The notes: generated from the letters alone by a model not told the origin. Positions 33,762 to 42,213 are shown, counted from the first letter of the stretch. The stretch is DNA of 64,000 nucleotides from Pseudomonas turukhanskensis (GCF_027922365.1 NZ_BSFN01000002.1:124001-188000); one strand, 5' to 3'. Program-made: numbers and translations.

Positions 33762-34022
33762 ATGAGCTCTGATGACGAATTCCTTCGCTATACGACTGGA
33801 GAAGTCGCCGAAACAGGTGACGCTGTCCTGATTGAGCAAGGGCGAACACCTGGTGAGGTGGACGCCGTCATTGCCTCTGTCGAGCAGCAACAAGAGTGGG
33901 GCGTGGATGAGCCTGGTTTGATGATCAGGGCAGCACCGTTTGGTTTGGTTTTTTGGCCGCAATCGGATCGGATTGATCCAGTGAAGTTTGTGGCTAGGAA
34001 GGCTGGGAATCAAACTCAATAA
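33762..34022 (+). CDS. Small protein of unknown function, possible immunity type
   Basis: An 86-residue acidic protein. It has a GDAVLIEQGRTPGEVDAVI segment resembling a small KOW/SH3-like barrel and ends EPGLMIRAAPFGLVFWPQSD. I have seen this general pattern in short Pseudomonas proteins near secretion-toxin loci but cannot name a family. An AGGG precedes the ATG by eight bases. The next gene follows after 31 bases. Base composition is less GC-rich than the surroundings. Confidence 0.6.
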   Translation: MSSDDEFLRYTTGEVAETGDAVLIEQGRTPGEVDAVIASVEQQQEWGVDEPGLMIRAAPFGLVFWPQSDRIDPVKFVARKAGNQTQ

Positions 34023-34053
34023 AAGGAGCGTGGTTGGTAAAGGGGAGTGCGCT

Positions 34054-34578
34054 GTGAAATGGATTTTATTGTGTCTATGCCTGTGCAGCGCGCCGAGTTT
34101 TGCCGCTTGCCCGGTTGATCTGGATTTAGAACCCGACGACTACAGCGATGCCGATTGGCAAGCGCTATATGCCAATCTCGATGGCGCCGACAACAAGTGC
34201 TCTGCCGAGACGGCGCTTGTACTGGCCGGCGGTGGCGAGGACGCCATCCGGGTAAAGAATGCCTTATTCGCCACCGTTAAAGACAATCCGGATTTCTGGT
34301 TGGCGCGTGAGTCCGTAAGTGTGCTGTGTTCCGATTTCGGGGTTAGGGGCAGCGACCTTTTAAAGGACTTTTTATATGCCAACCTGGCACGCACCAAGGA
34401 CGATGAGTTTGTTTCAGTACTGGGTGGCTATCTGCAGTGTGAAGTGGTTGATAAGCGCGCTGAAACGTATCTGTTTGTGCGCAAGGACATGCCCATGTCT
34501 GATGTTCGGCGCGGCGCGAGCCAGATGGTGTTGAACTATATGGCTCAAGGCGTGCCTGCCAGGGTGCATCAGGAATAA
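34054..34578 (+). CDS. Exported cysteine-containing protein of unknown function
   Basis: A 174-residue protein with a Sec signal peptide (MKWILLCLCLCSAPSFA). The mature part begins ACPVDLDLEPDDYSD and has four cysteines, which suggests disulfides in the periplasm; FAAC could also be a weak lipobox. The start is GTG at 34054, six bases after AGGGGAG. I do not recognise the family. It sits between two other unrecognised small genes, a layout seen with periplasmic immunity proteins. Confidence 0.65.
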   Translation: MKWILLCLCLCSAPSFAACPVDLDLEPDDYSDADWQALYANLDGADNKCSAETALVLAGGGEDAIRVKNALFATVKDNPDFWLARESVSVLCSDFGVRGSDLLKDFLYANLARTKDDEFVSVLGGYLQCEVVDKRAETYLFVRKDMPMSDVRRGASQMVLNYMAQGVPARVHQE

Positions 34579-34656
34579 TAAATAAGGTTCTTGTAGTACC
34601 TGAGCCGGGTTTGGAATCGCAGGTGAGACAAGGAGCCGTTTTGGCAGGAGGCATTA

Positions 34657-34971
34657 ATGCTGGATGATATAGAACTGCACGATGGCGTCATCAAAAAGCT
34701 CTTTGTTGAATACGCCAAGAAGGAAGTCACGGTTTCAATCGAGTTTTACAACCAAGACGGCGACAGAGTGGCGGCGCAAATCATTTTTGTTGGTGTTAAG
34801 TCCATGCAGCATGTTGGCAGTTTTGATGCGCTGAGCGAGCACGCCGGTGCGGGAAATATTAATTACTGGCGACCCAAGGAAGGGGACGACTCTTTTATCT
34901 ACTTGTCCGACGGCTGCATTGTGATCAATGCGCAGAACATCCTGTTTCTGCCATCGCCTGCCACTCCTTAG
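34657..34971 (+). CDS. Small protein of unknown function, possible immunity type
   Basis: A 104-residue protein, mostly beta-strand in appearance (DIELHDGVIKKLFVEYAKKEVTVSIEFY, QIIFVGVKSMQHVGSFDAL, GNINYWRPKEGDDSFIYLSDGCIVI). The LHDG...I and NINYW...IYL.DG pattern resembles immunity-like beta proteins, but I cannot name the family. A strong AGGAGG at 34646-34651 precedes the ATG. Less GC-rich than neighbours. Confidence 0.62.
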   Translation: MLDDIELHDGVIKKLFVEYAKKEVTVSIEFYNQDGDRVAAQIIFVGVKSMQHVGSFDALSEHAGAGNINYWRPKEGDDSFIYLSDGCIVINAQNILFLPSPATP

Positions 34972-35009
34972 ATCTCTCCGTTTTTACCTATTACGCTCGA
35001 GTCCCGCCC

Positions 35010-35453
35010 ATGCCCCCGTATATTCGCCCGCTAGCCATCTGCATCTTCCACAACGACGGCAAAATCCTGGTCAATCACTTTCAGGACGGCGCGCCCGATC
35101 GCTCCTTTTTTCGCCCAATCGGTGGCGGCATCGAGTTTGGTGAGCGCAGCCGTGATGCAGTCGTGCGCGAGGTGGAGGAGGAGTTGGGCCTGGCGATCCA
35201 CAATGTGCAACTGATCGGCACGCTGGAAAGCATCTTCACCTACGCCGGCAAACCGGGGCACGAGATTGTGCAGGTTTACGATGCGCGTTTTGACGATGCC
35301 GCCGTGTATGAAAAACCGTGGCTGGCGGGCTGTGAGAGCGATGGTGCGAAATTCCGGGCTGTGTGGTGTGGCAGCTTGAGCTTTACAGAGGCTGCGCGGT
35401 TAGTGCCCGAAGGTCTCCTGGAATTACTGGTAACGGCGGGGTTATTGCGCTGA
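35010..35453 (+). CDS. Nudix hydrolase
   Basis: A 147-residue protein with a complete Nudix box, GGIEFGERSRDAVVREVEEELG (about residues 44-65, GX5EX7REUXEEXGU). It hydrolyses nucleoside diphosphates linked to another moiety; the substrate is not predictable. No signal or membrane segment. It follows the three unrecognised genes after 38 bases but has normal base composition. Confidence 0.9.
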   Translation: MPPYIRPLAICIFHNDGKILVNHFQDGAPDRSFFRPIGGGIEFGERSRDAVVREVEEELGLAIHNVQLIGTLESIFTYAGKPGHEIVQVYDARFDDAAVYEKPWLAGCESDGAKFRAVWCGSLSFTEAARLVPEGLLELLVTAGLLR

Positions 35454-35509
35454 TGGGCGCTTAAACAAGGGGACATCGTCCCCTTGTATGCACGCACGGC
35501 TAACCGTCA

Positions 35510-35785
35510 TTACGACGTGGCTTTTCTGGGCTCTTGGTTAGCGGCTGGCCGTGTGGATTTCAGCAGCGCGTGGGCCATTTGGCTGAGCGTCTGGATGATG
35601 GCCGCTTCGGTCGCTTTGTTGGGAAAGGCGTCGGCAGCAGAGATGCTTTCTACATACAGCATCAGGTCGGCGGCGCGTTCCAGTGCATCTTCGACGGGGA
35701 CACCAGGGTTTACGGAAAACAGTGCAACGGTGTCCATCTTGTCGAAGCGTTGACGGGTGGTTACTGCGGTAGCTGTTTCGATCAT
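35510..35785 (-). CDS. DUF3077-type small protein under a structured leader
   Basis: A 91-residue protein (VALFSVNPGVPVEDALERAADLMLYVESISAAD, then IIQTLSQMAHALLKS) resembling the Pseudomonas DUF3077 family, whose function is not known. AGGAG (complement of 35794-35798) precedes the ATG by eight bases. The 200-base leader upstream carries two competing pairing options for that ribosome site (see the leader entry). The identification as DUF3077 is from memory and fairly confident. Confidence 0.75.
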   Translation of the reverse strand: MIETATAVTTRQRFDKMDTVALFSVNPGVPVEDALERAADLMLYVESISAADAFPNKATEAAIIQTLSQMAHALLKSTRPAANQEPRKATS

Positions 35786-35793
35786 TTGTGGAA

Positions 35794-36001
35794 CTCCTAA
35801 GACTTAAAGGACTGCCACGATCGTCGCCAAACGATTGGGTGGCAGCTGTACGCAGGTTGGCGAACCGAGAGTCTTAGAACCCGGCATACCCGAAGGTATC
35901 CCGCGCACAGCCGCCATAGCTGAGCACCGGGCACAAAAAAAGCGCCGGCATTCAGATGATGGACGCTGTAGCGCCTAAGACAAACAACTCGAGTCGCCAA
36001 A
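35794..36001 (-). promoter_or_regulatory. Two-state RNA leader of the DUF3077-type gene
   Basis: Read 5' to 3' on the minus strand: repeat 1 has TTGGCGAC (36000-35993) and GTCTTAG (35981-35975). A GC-rich segment then ends in seven T (35941-35935). A hairpin GGGATACC-TTCG-GGTATGCC follows (35902-35883). Antirepeat CTAAGAC (35877-35871) and TTCGCCAA (35864-35857) come next, then a hairpin CTGCCAC/GTGGCAG (35845-35812) holding the second TTGGCGA in its loop region, and finally the second GTCTTAG (35803-35797), which overlaps the ribosome site. The antirepeat can pair with either repeat, nested both times. Confidence 0.7.
35797..36000 (-). CDS. Possible 67-codon leader ORF ending in the ribosome site
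   Basis: An open frame from TTG (36000) runs through the whole leader and ends at the TAG that overlaps the AGGAG ribosome site of the DUF3077-type gene. Its product is Arg/Cys-rich and unlike a folded protein. There is no clear ribosome site at the TTG. If translated it would disrupt the leader pairings; it may equally be chance. Confidence 0.2.
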   Translation of the reverse strand: MATRVVCLRRYSVHHLNAGAFFVPGAQLWRLCAGYLRVCRVLRLSVRQPAYSCHPIVWRRSWQSFKS

Positions 36002-36240
36002 CCCGGACGCGGATTTTGCCGCGACGGCGGGACTATAGGGCGGGCTGCGAAGTGCTGGCAACCGGTTTTTCAGGGTAAAGCGCTCTGCAAGCGTGGTCTT
36101 ACAAAACACCGTAATCGGTTTCCTCAACATCTCCCTTTTTCCTACCGGCTATATTCGTTTCAAACGGCAAAGAAACGTGGGCTAACCCGCTGCGTTTGTA
36201 GTCCTATGCAGTAACTGCCAACCCGTCACAGGAGCGCCCT

Positions 36241-36423
36241 ATGCTCGAAACCCAGTTCTACGATTGCCCCTACTGCGGCGAGCCCGCCGAGGCTGTGTTG
36301 GATCTCTCCGGCGGCGACCAGCAGTACATCGAAGATTGCCCAGTGTGTTGCCGGCCGATTGTGTTTGATCTGCGTACCGACGGCGATGGCTGGGAGTTGG
36401 ATGTTCGTGCGGAGAATGACTGA
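36241..36423 (+). CDS. CPXCG-motif cysteine-rich protein
   Basis: A 60-residue acidic protein with CPYCG (Cys 9, 12) and CPVCC (Cys 33, 36, 37), a zinc-ribbon-like arrangement known as the CPXCG cysteine-rich family. Function is unknown. AGGAGC precedes the ATG. Its stop overlaps the next start as TGATG. Confidence 0.85.
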   Translation: MLETQFYDCPYCGEPAEAVLDLSGGDQQYIEDCPVCCRPIVFDLRTDGDGWELDVRAEND

Positions 36424-36683
36424 TGCAGCGCATTTATGAGCCACAGGATTTGATGGAAGCCGAGTTGCTTACCAGCATGCTGGCCAGCGAGGGCGTGGAG
36501 GCGCATATCACCGGCGGGCATTTGCTCGGCGCCGCCGGAGATTTGCCGGCCATGGGCTTGCTGGGTTTGATGGTGCCCAATCAGCAGGCTGAACACGCAC
36601 GCGGGCTGATCGCCGCGTACAATGCCGCGCAGCCGCTGCCGGGCGATGAGCCCGACGAGGTGCATGGCATCCTCTTATGCTGA
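36423..36683 (+). CDS. DUF2007-type putative signal-transducing protein
   Basis: An 86-residue protein of the DUF2007 type (MQRIYEPQDLMEAELLTSMLASEGVEAHITGGHL, then GLMVPNQQAEHARGLI), a PII-like small fold of unknown partner. Overlaps the CPXCG gene by one base, a pairing I recall from other proteobacteria. Confidence 0.83.
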   Translation: MQRIYEPQDLMEAELLTSMLASEGVEAHITGGHLLGAAGDLPAMGLLGLMVPNQQAEHARGLIAAYNAAQPLPGDEPDEVHGILLC

Positions 36684-36709
36684 CCCTTCTTCGATGAGCC
36701 TCTCGCCCG

Positions 36710-37327
36710 ATGTGTGGACGCTACGCCCTGTTTCGCTGGACGCCCGCCTTGGCGGCCACTCCCGGTTTTCCGGCCGGCCAACAGCCGGGTTGGAATATCG
36801 CGCCCACTAGCCAGGTGCTGATGCTGCGCAACGTTGAGGGCGAGCGCCACGCCGCCTTGGCGCGCTGGGGCCTGACGCCACCCTGGCTGACCGATCTGTC
36901 GAAAACCCCCGCCCATGCCCGCGCCGAAACCGTGGCCGAACAGCCGATGTTTCGCGATGCCTTGCGCCTGCGCCGGGCCTTGTTGCCGGCCAATGGCTTT
37001 TACGAGTGGCGCGGTTCGGTGCGCAAGCGCCCGTATTGGATTACCCGCGAGGAATCGCCGTTGTATTTCGCCGCGGTGTGGGAGGCGTTTCCGGTAGAGG
37101 GGCATACGTATTTGAGCGTGGCGGTGATCACGCAGCCGGCCAATGGCTTGCGCCGCCCGTTGATTCTCGATGCGCGCGGTCAGGAGGTCTGGCTGGCGGA
37201 CGATACGCCGCTGCCCAAGCTGCAAGAGTTGCTGTGCCAGCCCAACCCGGTGTTGCGTGAGCGGGCGCTGGCGCATTTTGTAAACGACCCGAAGGCCAAC
37301 GGGCCGGAGTGTTTGACGCCGGCTTAA
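36710..37327 (+). CDS. SRAP/YedK-family protein lacking the catalytic-histidine segment
   Basis: A 205-residue SRAP (HMCES/YedK) protein that would cross-link to abasic sites in single-stranded DNA through Cys2. Present: MCGRYALF start, GWNIAPTSQVLML, ARWGLTPPW, NARAET-like HARAETVAEQPMF, and LPANGFYEWR with the conserved glutamate. The usual IH-x-RMPV segment that carries the conserved histidine is shortened to PANGLRRPLILD, so that histidine is missing. The 3' end overlaps the convergent LysR gene by four bases. Confidence 0.88.
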   Translation: MCGRYALFRWTPALAATPGFPAGQQPGWNIAPTSQVLMLRNVEGERHAALARWGLTPPWLTDLSKTPAHARAETVAEQPMFRDALRLRRALLPANGFYEWRGSVRKRPYWITREESPLYFAAVWEAFPVEGHTYLSVAVITQPANGLRRPLILDARGQEVWLADDTPLPKLQELLCQPNPVLRERALAHFVNDPKANGPECLTPA

Positions 37328-38238
37328 GGCTGTTCGGGGAACAGGGTTTTGTCGCTGAATTGGGCGAGCAGGTGGTCGAACACCAGCCGCACCCGTGGCG
37401 ACACCGGCCCACGTTGCGGCCGGTAAATAAACAAATCCCACGCCGTTGGTGCGAAGCGGTCCAGCACGGTTACCAGCGCACCACTACGCAGGTGCGGCAC
37501 CGCCAGGTAGCTCGGCACCTGGGCATAGGCCAGCCCGGCCAACACCACTTCCAACTCGGCCTCCGGGTCGTCGCTGATAAAGGCGGCGGGCGCCGGCAGC
37601 AGGTGTTCATTGTTAGCGAACAACCAGGGCCAGGGTTTGCCGCTGCGCCGGTCGATCAGGGCCGAAAGCGGGCGCTCGTGTAGTTGTTCAAGTGTTTGCG
37701 GTGCGCCGCCGCTGGCCACCAACGCGGGGCTGGCGACGATATGCAGCGGCACCTTGGCCATGGGCCTGGCGATATAGCGACGGTCGCGAATCATGCCGAC
37801 GCGAATGCCAATATCAATCTGCGCGCTCACGGCATCGGTCATCTCATCTTCCAGGCGCAGCTCCACTTGCAGGCCCGGCTGCTCGCGCAGCAAGGGCACC
37901 AGCAGTTGCACCAGAAATCGCCGGCCGATGGCGTGGGGCGCGGTGATGCCGACGCGGCCGCTGATGGCCTCGACCTTGTTGCGGGTGTTGCGCTGGAACA
38001 GTTGGTCGACGCTATCCAGGGTTTGCTGCGCCTGCGCCACCAGGCTTTGGCCGAAGGCGGTGATCTGCACTTGGCGGGTGCTGCGGTGAAATAGGATTTC
38101 GCCGAACTGCTGCTCCAGTTCCTGAATGGCGCGGGTGACGCTTTGCGGGGAAATGCTCAGGCGCGTGGCGGCTTCGCGAAAGCTGTTGGCCTCGGCGGCG
38201 GCGCAGAGAATTTTCAGCAGTTCCATGCGGTTGAGCAT
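37324..38238 (-). CDS. LysR-family transcriptional regulator
   Basis: A 304-residue LysR regulator with an N-terminal winged helix (LKILCAAAEANSFREAATRLSISPQSVTRAIQELEQQFGEILFHR) and a C-terminal effector-binding domain. It is divergent from the SDR gene across a 139-bp gap, which makes the SDR gene its likely target. A TTCCATTTTC/ATTCCATAAAC pair near 38262-38305 in the gap could be operator half-sites; that is speculative. Confidence 0.92.
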   Translation of the reverse strand: MLNRMELLKILCAAAEANSFREAATRLSISPQSVTRAIQELEQQFGEILFHRSTRQVQITAFGQSLVAQAQQTLDSVDQLFQRNTRNKVEAISGRVGITAPHAIGRRFLVQLLVPLLREQPGLQVELRLEDEMTDAVSAQIDIGIRVGMIRDRRYIARPMAKVPLHIVASPALVASGGAPQTLEQLHERPLSALIDRRSGKPWPWLFANNEHLLPAPAAFISDDPEAELEVVLAGLAYAQVPSYLAVPHLRSGALVTVLDRFAPTAWDLFIYRPQRGPVSPRVRLVFDHLLAQFSDKTLFPEQP

Positions 38239-38377
38239 TGGGCAGAGCCTCGGTTGGTTTGTTCCAGTTTATGGAATAGCCAAATCCTATCTGTTCCATT
38301 TTCAGTTGCAAGGGGGCTCCCTATAGTTGCCCTCAACCGGCGCCAACTCCCTGGCCCGCTTCGTTGAGGATTGCAGC

Positions 38378-39121
38378 ATGAGCAACAACAATACCGGCAA
38401 GGTTGTGGTTATCACGGGCGCGAGCAGCGGCCTGGGTGAAGCGACGGCGCGTCATCTGGCGGCCCTTGGGGCTTCGGTTGTACTGGGCGCTCGCCGTAAA
38501 GACCGGCTCGACACCCTGGTGAGCGAAATCACCGCCGCCGGCGGCAAGGCGGTGGCCTACACCACCGACATTACCCAGCGCAGCGAAGTGGAGGCCTTGA
38601 TTCAGGGCGCGGTGGATAGCTTTGGTCGCGTGGACGTGTTGATCAACAATGCCGGGCTGATGTCCATCGCGCCGATGAGCGAAACCAAGGTGGACGAGTG
38701 GGACCGCATGATCGACATCAATATCAAAGGCCTGCTCTATGGCGTTGCCGCCGCCTTGCCACGCTTTGAGGCACAGAACAGCGGGCACTTTATCAACGTG
38801 GCCTCCATCGCCGGCGTAAAGGTGTTCAGCCCGGGCGGCACCGTTTACAGCGGCACCAAGTTCGCTGTGCGCGCCATCAGCGACGGCTTGCGTCATGAAG
38901 TGGGCGGCGCCATTCGCACCACAGTGATTTCGCCCGGCGCCGTGGACACCGAGCTTAAACACGGTAGCTCGCACCCGGCCAGCAGCGAGAACCTCAACGA
39001 GTTCTACAAGATGGCGATTCCCGCCGAGTCGGTGGCCCGTGCGATTGCCTTCGCCATCGAGCAGCCGGCCGATGTGGACATCAGCGAAATTCTGCTGCGC
39101 CCAACCGTGCAGGATTTTTAA
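38378..39121 (+). CDS. Short-chain dehydrogenase/reductase
   Basis: A 247-residue classical SDR. Cofactor motif TGASSGLG at about residues 13-20, NNAG at about 89-92, catalytic Ser in NVASIAG and YSGTK at about 157-161. It ends [12 protein letters not shown], typical of clavaldehyde-dehydrogenase-like SDRs. The substrate is not known. Divergent from a LysR regulator. Confidence 0.92.
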   Translation: MSNNNTGKVVVITGASSGLGEATARHLAALGASVVLGARRKDRLDTLVSEITAAGGKAVAYTTDITQRSEVEALIQGAVDSFGRVDVLINNAGLMSIAPMSETKVDEWDRMIDINIKGLLYGVAAALPRFEAQNSGHFINVASIAGVKVFSPGGTVYSGTKFAVRAISDGLRHEVGGAIRTTVISPGAVDTELKHGSSHPASSENLNEFYKMAIPAESVARAIAFAIEQPADVDISEILLRPTVQDF

Positions 39122-39146
39122 TTCACGCCCGCCATGCCACCGCAAC

Positions 39147-39203
39147 GGTGCGCGGAGCACACCCTACGAGCGAATGCTTTTGTGGGGTGTGCTACGCGCA
39201 CCA
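39147..39203. repeat. GTAGGGTGTGCT-family repeat, outward arrangement
   Basis: GGTGCGCGGAGCACACCCTAC (39147-39167) followed by TGTGGGGTGTGCTACGCGCACC (39181-39202). The two half-elements are in the opposite order to the copies at 20920, 24296 and 24475. Between convergent genes. Confidence 0.75.
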
Positions 39204-39218
39204 TTGCGATTGCCGGCC

Positions 39219-40361
39219 TTATGCCGCGTTGTGCTCAAAGCTCATCAACAACGCCCACGGCGCATCGCAGTTACCCACGAATATCGGCTGCACCAGCAGC
39301 ATGCGGTTGCCGCTCTGTTGTTGCAGCGGCTTGCCGTCGCGCACGGCGTTGCGCAGTTCGGCTGGCAATTCGCTGGCGGCGCTGCCAAGTCGTGCGGCGT
39401 CGGGGTGGGTGACGTAGATGGCTTTGTTCGACAGCAGCGCGTAGTGGCCATGGCCAAACGGTGTGTGTTGGCCCAAACGCTCTTGCAGTTGGGCCAGGCT
39501 GTAGTCGGCTCCAAGAATGCCGAGGAAGCGGCCGTTGTGCTGCATGGGCGTCATAAACGAGGTGATAAGAATGGTGCGGCCGGCGATGGGGTAGTCGTAG
39601 GGCTCCATAAACACGTCGCGGTTTTTGCGTTTGGGCAGCACGTACCAATCGTCGTCGTAGTTCACCAGGCATTCGCGTTGCAGGCTGCCGGCGCCGCGGT
39701 TCCAGTAGGCCATGATGCGGCCCGTGGCATCAAAGCCCGGCGCACCGGCGAACTCAGCGTCGCGGTTGTCCAGCACGTTGGCTTCGCAGGCGCAGGCAAA
39801 GGCCAGCAGGTCGGGGTTTTGCGACAGGTACTGGTGCATCACCGCGTCGATCTGTTCGCGGTCGGGGCCAAAGCCTTTGGCTTTCATGCCGAGAATAAAG
39901 TTCTTCAGACCAAACAGCGCGGTGGCCATGCCGGCGAACTGCGCTTGCAGTTGCAGGGCTTCGTGGGCGAGCAGCACCTGCGCTTGTTCAAGCACGTTGG
40001 CGCGCTCGGCTTTCTCGACGTCGGCCAGGGCTTTGGCGCTTTCCTGGCGGATGGTACCGACTACGGTGCCGATTTCGGCGGTGGCCTCGGCCGACTGGGT
40101 GGCCAGGCGCCGCACTTCGTCGGCCACCACGGCAAAGCCGCGGCCTTGTTCACCGGCGCGGGCCGCTTCGATGGCGGCATTCAAGGCCACCAAATTCGTG
40201 TGTTTGGCGATCTGGCGGATGACTTCAGACACTTTGCTGATTTCGATCCAGCGTTGGTTGAGGCTTGCGATCAGCAGTTTTACCTGCTCGATGGTGCTGT
40301 GGGTGCTGTCTTCAGTGGTAACGGCGGCGCGCAAAGGCGCAGGGGCGAGTGGCGCGTTCAT
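39219..40361 (-). CDS. Soluble chemoreceptor-like protein with reversed domain order
   Basis: A 380-residue protein. The methyl-accepting signalling hairpin comes first: [41 protein letters not shown] at about residues 48-87, cut short on both sides. A coiled-coil region (100-150) and a C-terminal PDC/Cache-like sensor follow ([57 protein letters not shown]). There is no transmembrane segment or signal peptide, so it should sit in the cytoplasm, probably joining receptor arrays through the hairpin. Confidence 0.88.
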   Translation of the reverse strand: MNAPLAPAPLRAAVTTEDSTHSTIEQVKLLIASLNQRWIEISKVSEVIRQIAKHTNLVALNAAIEAARAGEQGRGFAVVADEVRRLATQSAEATAEIGTVVGTIRQESAKALADVEKAERANVLEQAQVLLAHEALQLQAQFAGMATALFGLKNFILGMKAKGFGPDREQIDAVMHQYLSQNPDLLAFACACEANVLDNRDAEFAGAPGFDATGRIMAYWNRGAGSLQRECLVNYDDDWYVLPKRKNRDVFMEPYDYPIAGRTILITSFMTPMQHNGRFLGILGADYSLAQLQERLGQHTPFGHGHYALLSNKAIYVTHPDAARLGSAASELPAELRNAVRDGKPLQQQSGNRMLLVQPIFVGNCDAPWALLMSFEHNAA

Positions 40362-40396
40362 GGTAGGTCCGTAGAGAAAGGGCTATCCGCGATCCC

Positions 40397-40464
40397 CGTA
40401 GGAGCGGCTTCAGCCGCGATGCTCTTCTAGGTCAAAAGCATCGCGGCTGAAGCCGCTCCTACAG
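40397..40464. repeat. Inverted repeat, GTAGGAGCGGCTTCAGCCGCG type
   Basis: Arms GTAGGAGCGGCTTCAGCCGCG and CGCGGCTGAAGCCGCTCCTAC are perfect complements about 24 bases apart. Related to 28810-28869 and 58220-58277. Lies just upstream of the chemoreceptor-like gene. Confidence 0.85.
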
Positions 40465-40467
40465 GTT

Positions 40468-40500
40468 CAAAAAAGCAAAACGCCCGGGGTTAGCCGGGCG
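40468..40500 (-). terminator. Intrinsic terminator of the APC permease gene
   Basis: On the minus strand CGCCCGGCTAACCCCGGGCG is followed by TTTTGCTTTTTTG. It lies 10 bases beyond the permease stop codon. Confidence 0.88.
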
Positions 40501-40510
40501 TCATTACGGG

Positions 40511-42016
40511 TTAAACCGCGTCGCCTACAGCGCCTTTGGGCGCATGTTTGCTACCGGCCAACTTCCACGCATCACCTGCCGGCGCGGTGCCGGTTTCGTA
40601 AGGTTTGCGCGCAACCATGTACACCAGGCCCAGGCCGATGACGATGGCGGTCGACAACGGCATGCCGTAGTTGACGTACCAGGCGGCATCGGGTGAGCGC
40701 GGCCAGGCCATGTTGATAATGGCCAGTACGCCGTAGGCCAGCGCGCCGAGGTTCACCAGCATGCCCCAGCGGCCAAGGGTGAAGGCACCGCTCGGTTTCC
40801 AGCCACGCAGGCGGGCAAACAGCGCGCCGCTGACGATCATCTGGAAGGCCAGGTAGATGCCGATGGCGGCAAAGCTGACGATGGTGGCGATGGCGTCTTG
40901 CAGCACAAAACCCAGGCAGATCACGATGGCCGGCAGCACGCCGCACACCAGCAGGGCGGTGGTCGGTACGTGGGTGGTCGGCGAGAGCTTTTTCAGCAGG
41001 CTGCTGCCGATGATCATTTCGTCACGGGCGTAGGAGTACAGCAGACGGCTGGCAGCCGCTTGCAGGCTCAGCACGCAGGAGATAAACGACACCATCACAA
41101 TGCCCATCACCACTTTGGAACCGGTGACACCGAAGGCGTTGTTGAGGATGGTGGTCACCGGGTCTTTGTCGGTGCCATTGATCACAGCGCTCATGTCCGG
41201 CACGGCCAGAATCAGCGCCAGGCAGGCGAACATCGCCGCTACACCACCGACATAGATGGTCATGCGCATGGCCTTGGGAATGCTGCGGCTGGCATTCGGG
41301 GTTTCTTCGGCCACATCGCCGCAGGCCTCGAAGCCGTAGTACAGAAACATGCCTGCCAGGGATGCAGTGAGGAAGGCCGGCAGGTAGGAGCCGTCGATGG
41401 CGATATCGAAGGTGTTGAACAGCACGCTGAACGGCTGATGACGTTCGAAAATCAGCAGGTAGATACCCACCACCAACGCACCCAGCAGTTCGCAGATAAA
41501 GCCGAACATGGCGATACGCGCCAGCACTTTGGTGCCGCTCAGGTTGACCACGGTGGCGATCACCGTGAGCACCAGGGCGATGCCGATATTGGTGCTGTTG
41601 CTGGGTTCGAAGCCAAGCATGGCGGCCATATACGGGCCGGCACCGACGGCAACGGCCGCGATGGTGACGACCAGTGCCCAGGCATACACCCAGCCCACCA
41701 TCCACGCCCAGCGCTTGCCCACCAGGCGACGTGCCCAGGGGTAAACCCCGCCGGAAATCGGGAACTGCGACACCACTTCACCGAAGATCAGGCACACCAG
41801 CAATTGGCCCAGACCCACCAGCAGGTAAGCCCAGAACATTGGTGGGCCACCGGCGGCCAGACACAGGCCGAACAGGGTGTACACGCCCACTACCGGTGAC
41901 AGGTAGGTAAAGCCCAGGGCGAAGTTTTCGGTGACGCTCATGCTGCGTTTGAAGTTGGACGTATAGCCCAGCGCGCGTAGTTGCTCCGCGTCGCTGTCGG
42001 CGATGTGATCGCTCAT
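40511..42016 (-). CDS. APC-family amino acid/polyamine permease
   Basis: A 501-residue inner-membrane transporter with about 12 hydrophobic helices; the first has SVTENFALGFTYLSPVVGVYTLFG and GGPPMFWAYLLVGLGQ, the signature of the APC superfamily. MSDHIAD is the chosen start, preceded by AGAGGAGC. Nearby dehydrogenase and ABC genes point to a polyamine, GABA or related amine as substrate. A terminator follows directly, so it is probably a single-gene unit. Confidence 0.9.
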   Translation of the reverse strand: MSDHIADSDAEQLRALGYTSNFKRSMSVTENFALGFTYLSPVVGVYTLFGLCLAAGGPPMFWAYLLVGLGQLLVCLIFGEVVSQFPISGGVYPWARRLVGKRWAWMVGWVYAWALVVTIAAVAVGAGPYMAAMLGFEPSNSTNIGIALVLTVIATVVNLSGTKVLARIAMFGFICELLGALVVGIYLLIFERHQPFSVLFNTFDIAIDGSYLPAFLTASLAGMFLYYGFEACGDVAEETPNASRSIPKAMRMTIYVGGVAAMFACLALILAVPDMSAVINGTDKDPVTTILNNAFGVTGSKVVMGIVMVSFISCVLSLQAAASRLLYSYARDEMIIGSSLLKKLSPTTHVPTTALLVCGVLPAIVICLGFVLQDAIATIVSFAAIGIYLAFQMIVSGALFARLRGWKPSGAFTLGRWGMLVNLGALAYGVLAIINMAWPRSPDAAWYVNYGMPLSTAIVIGLGLVYMVARKPYETGTAPAGDAWKLAGSKHAPKGAVGDAV

Positions 42017-42213
42017 TATTGAAGCTCCTCTGAGTGTGATGGCAGCTGTTTTTGATCTGCCCCGCAGGGCTATTTTTATTAAGCTTGCCCAGGCAAAAAA
42101 CGGCCCTGGGCGAACTTGCCGCATCCCGGAAAAAGCCCGCAGTTCACCTCGCTGTCGTGCACGCAAACAGCGCCGGGGGTGGGTGAAATGGGTACCTACA
42201 CTTGCACACCCAT

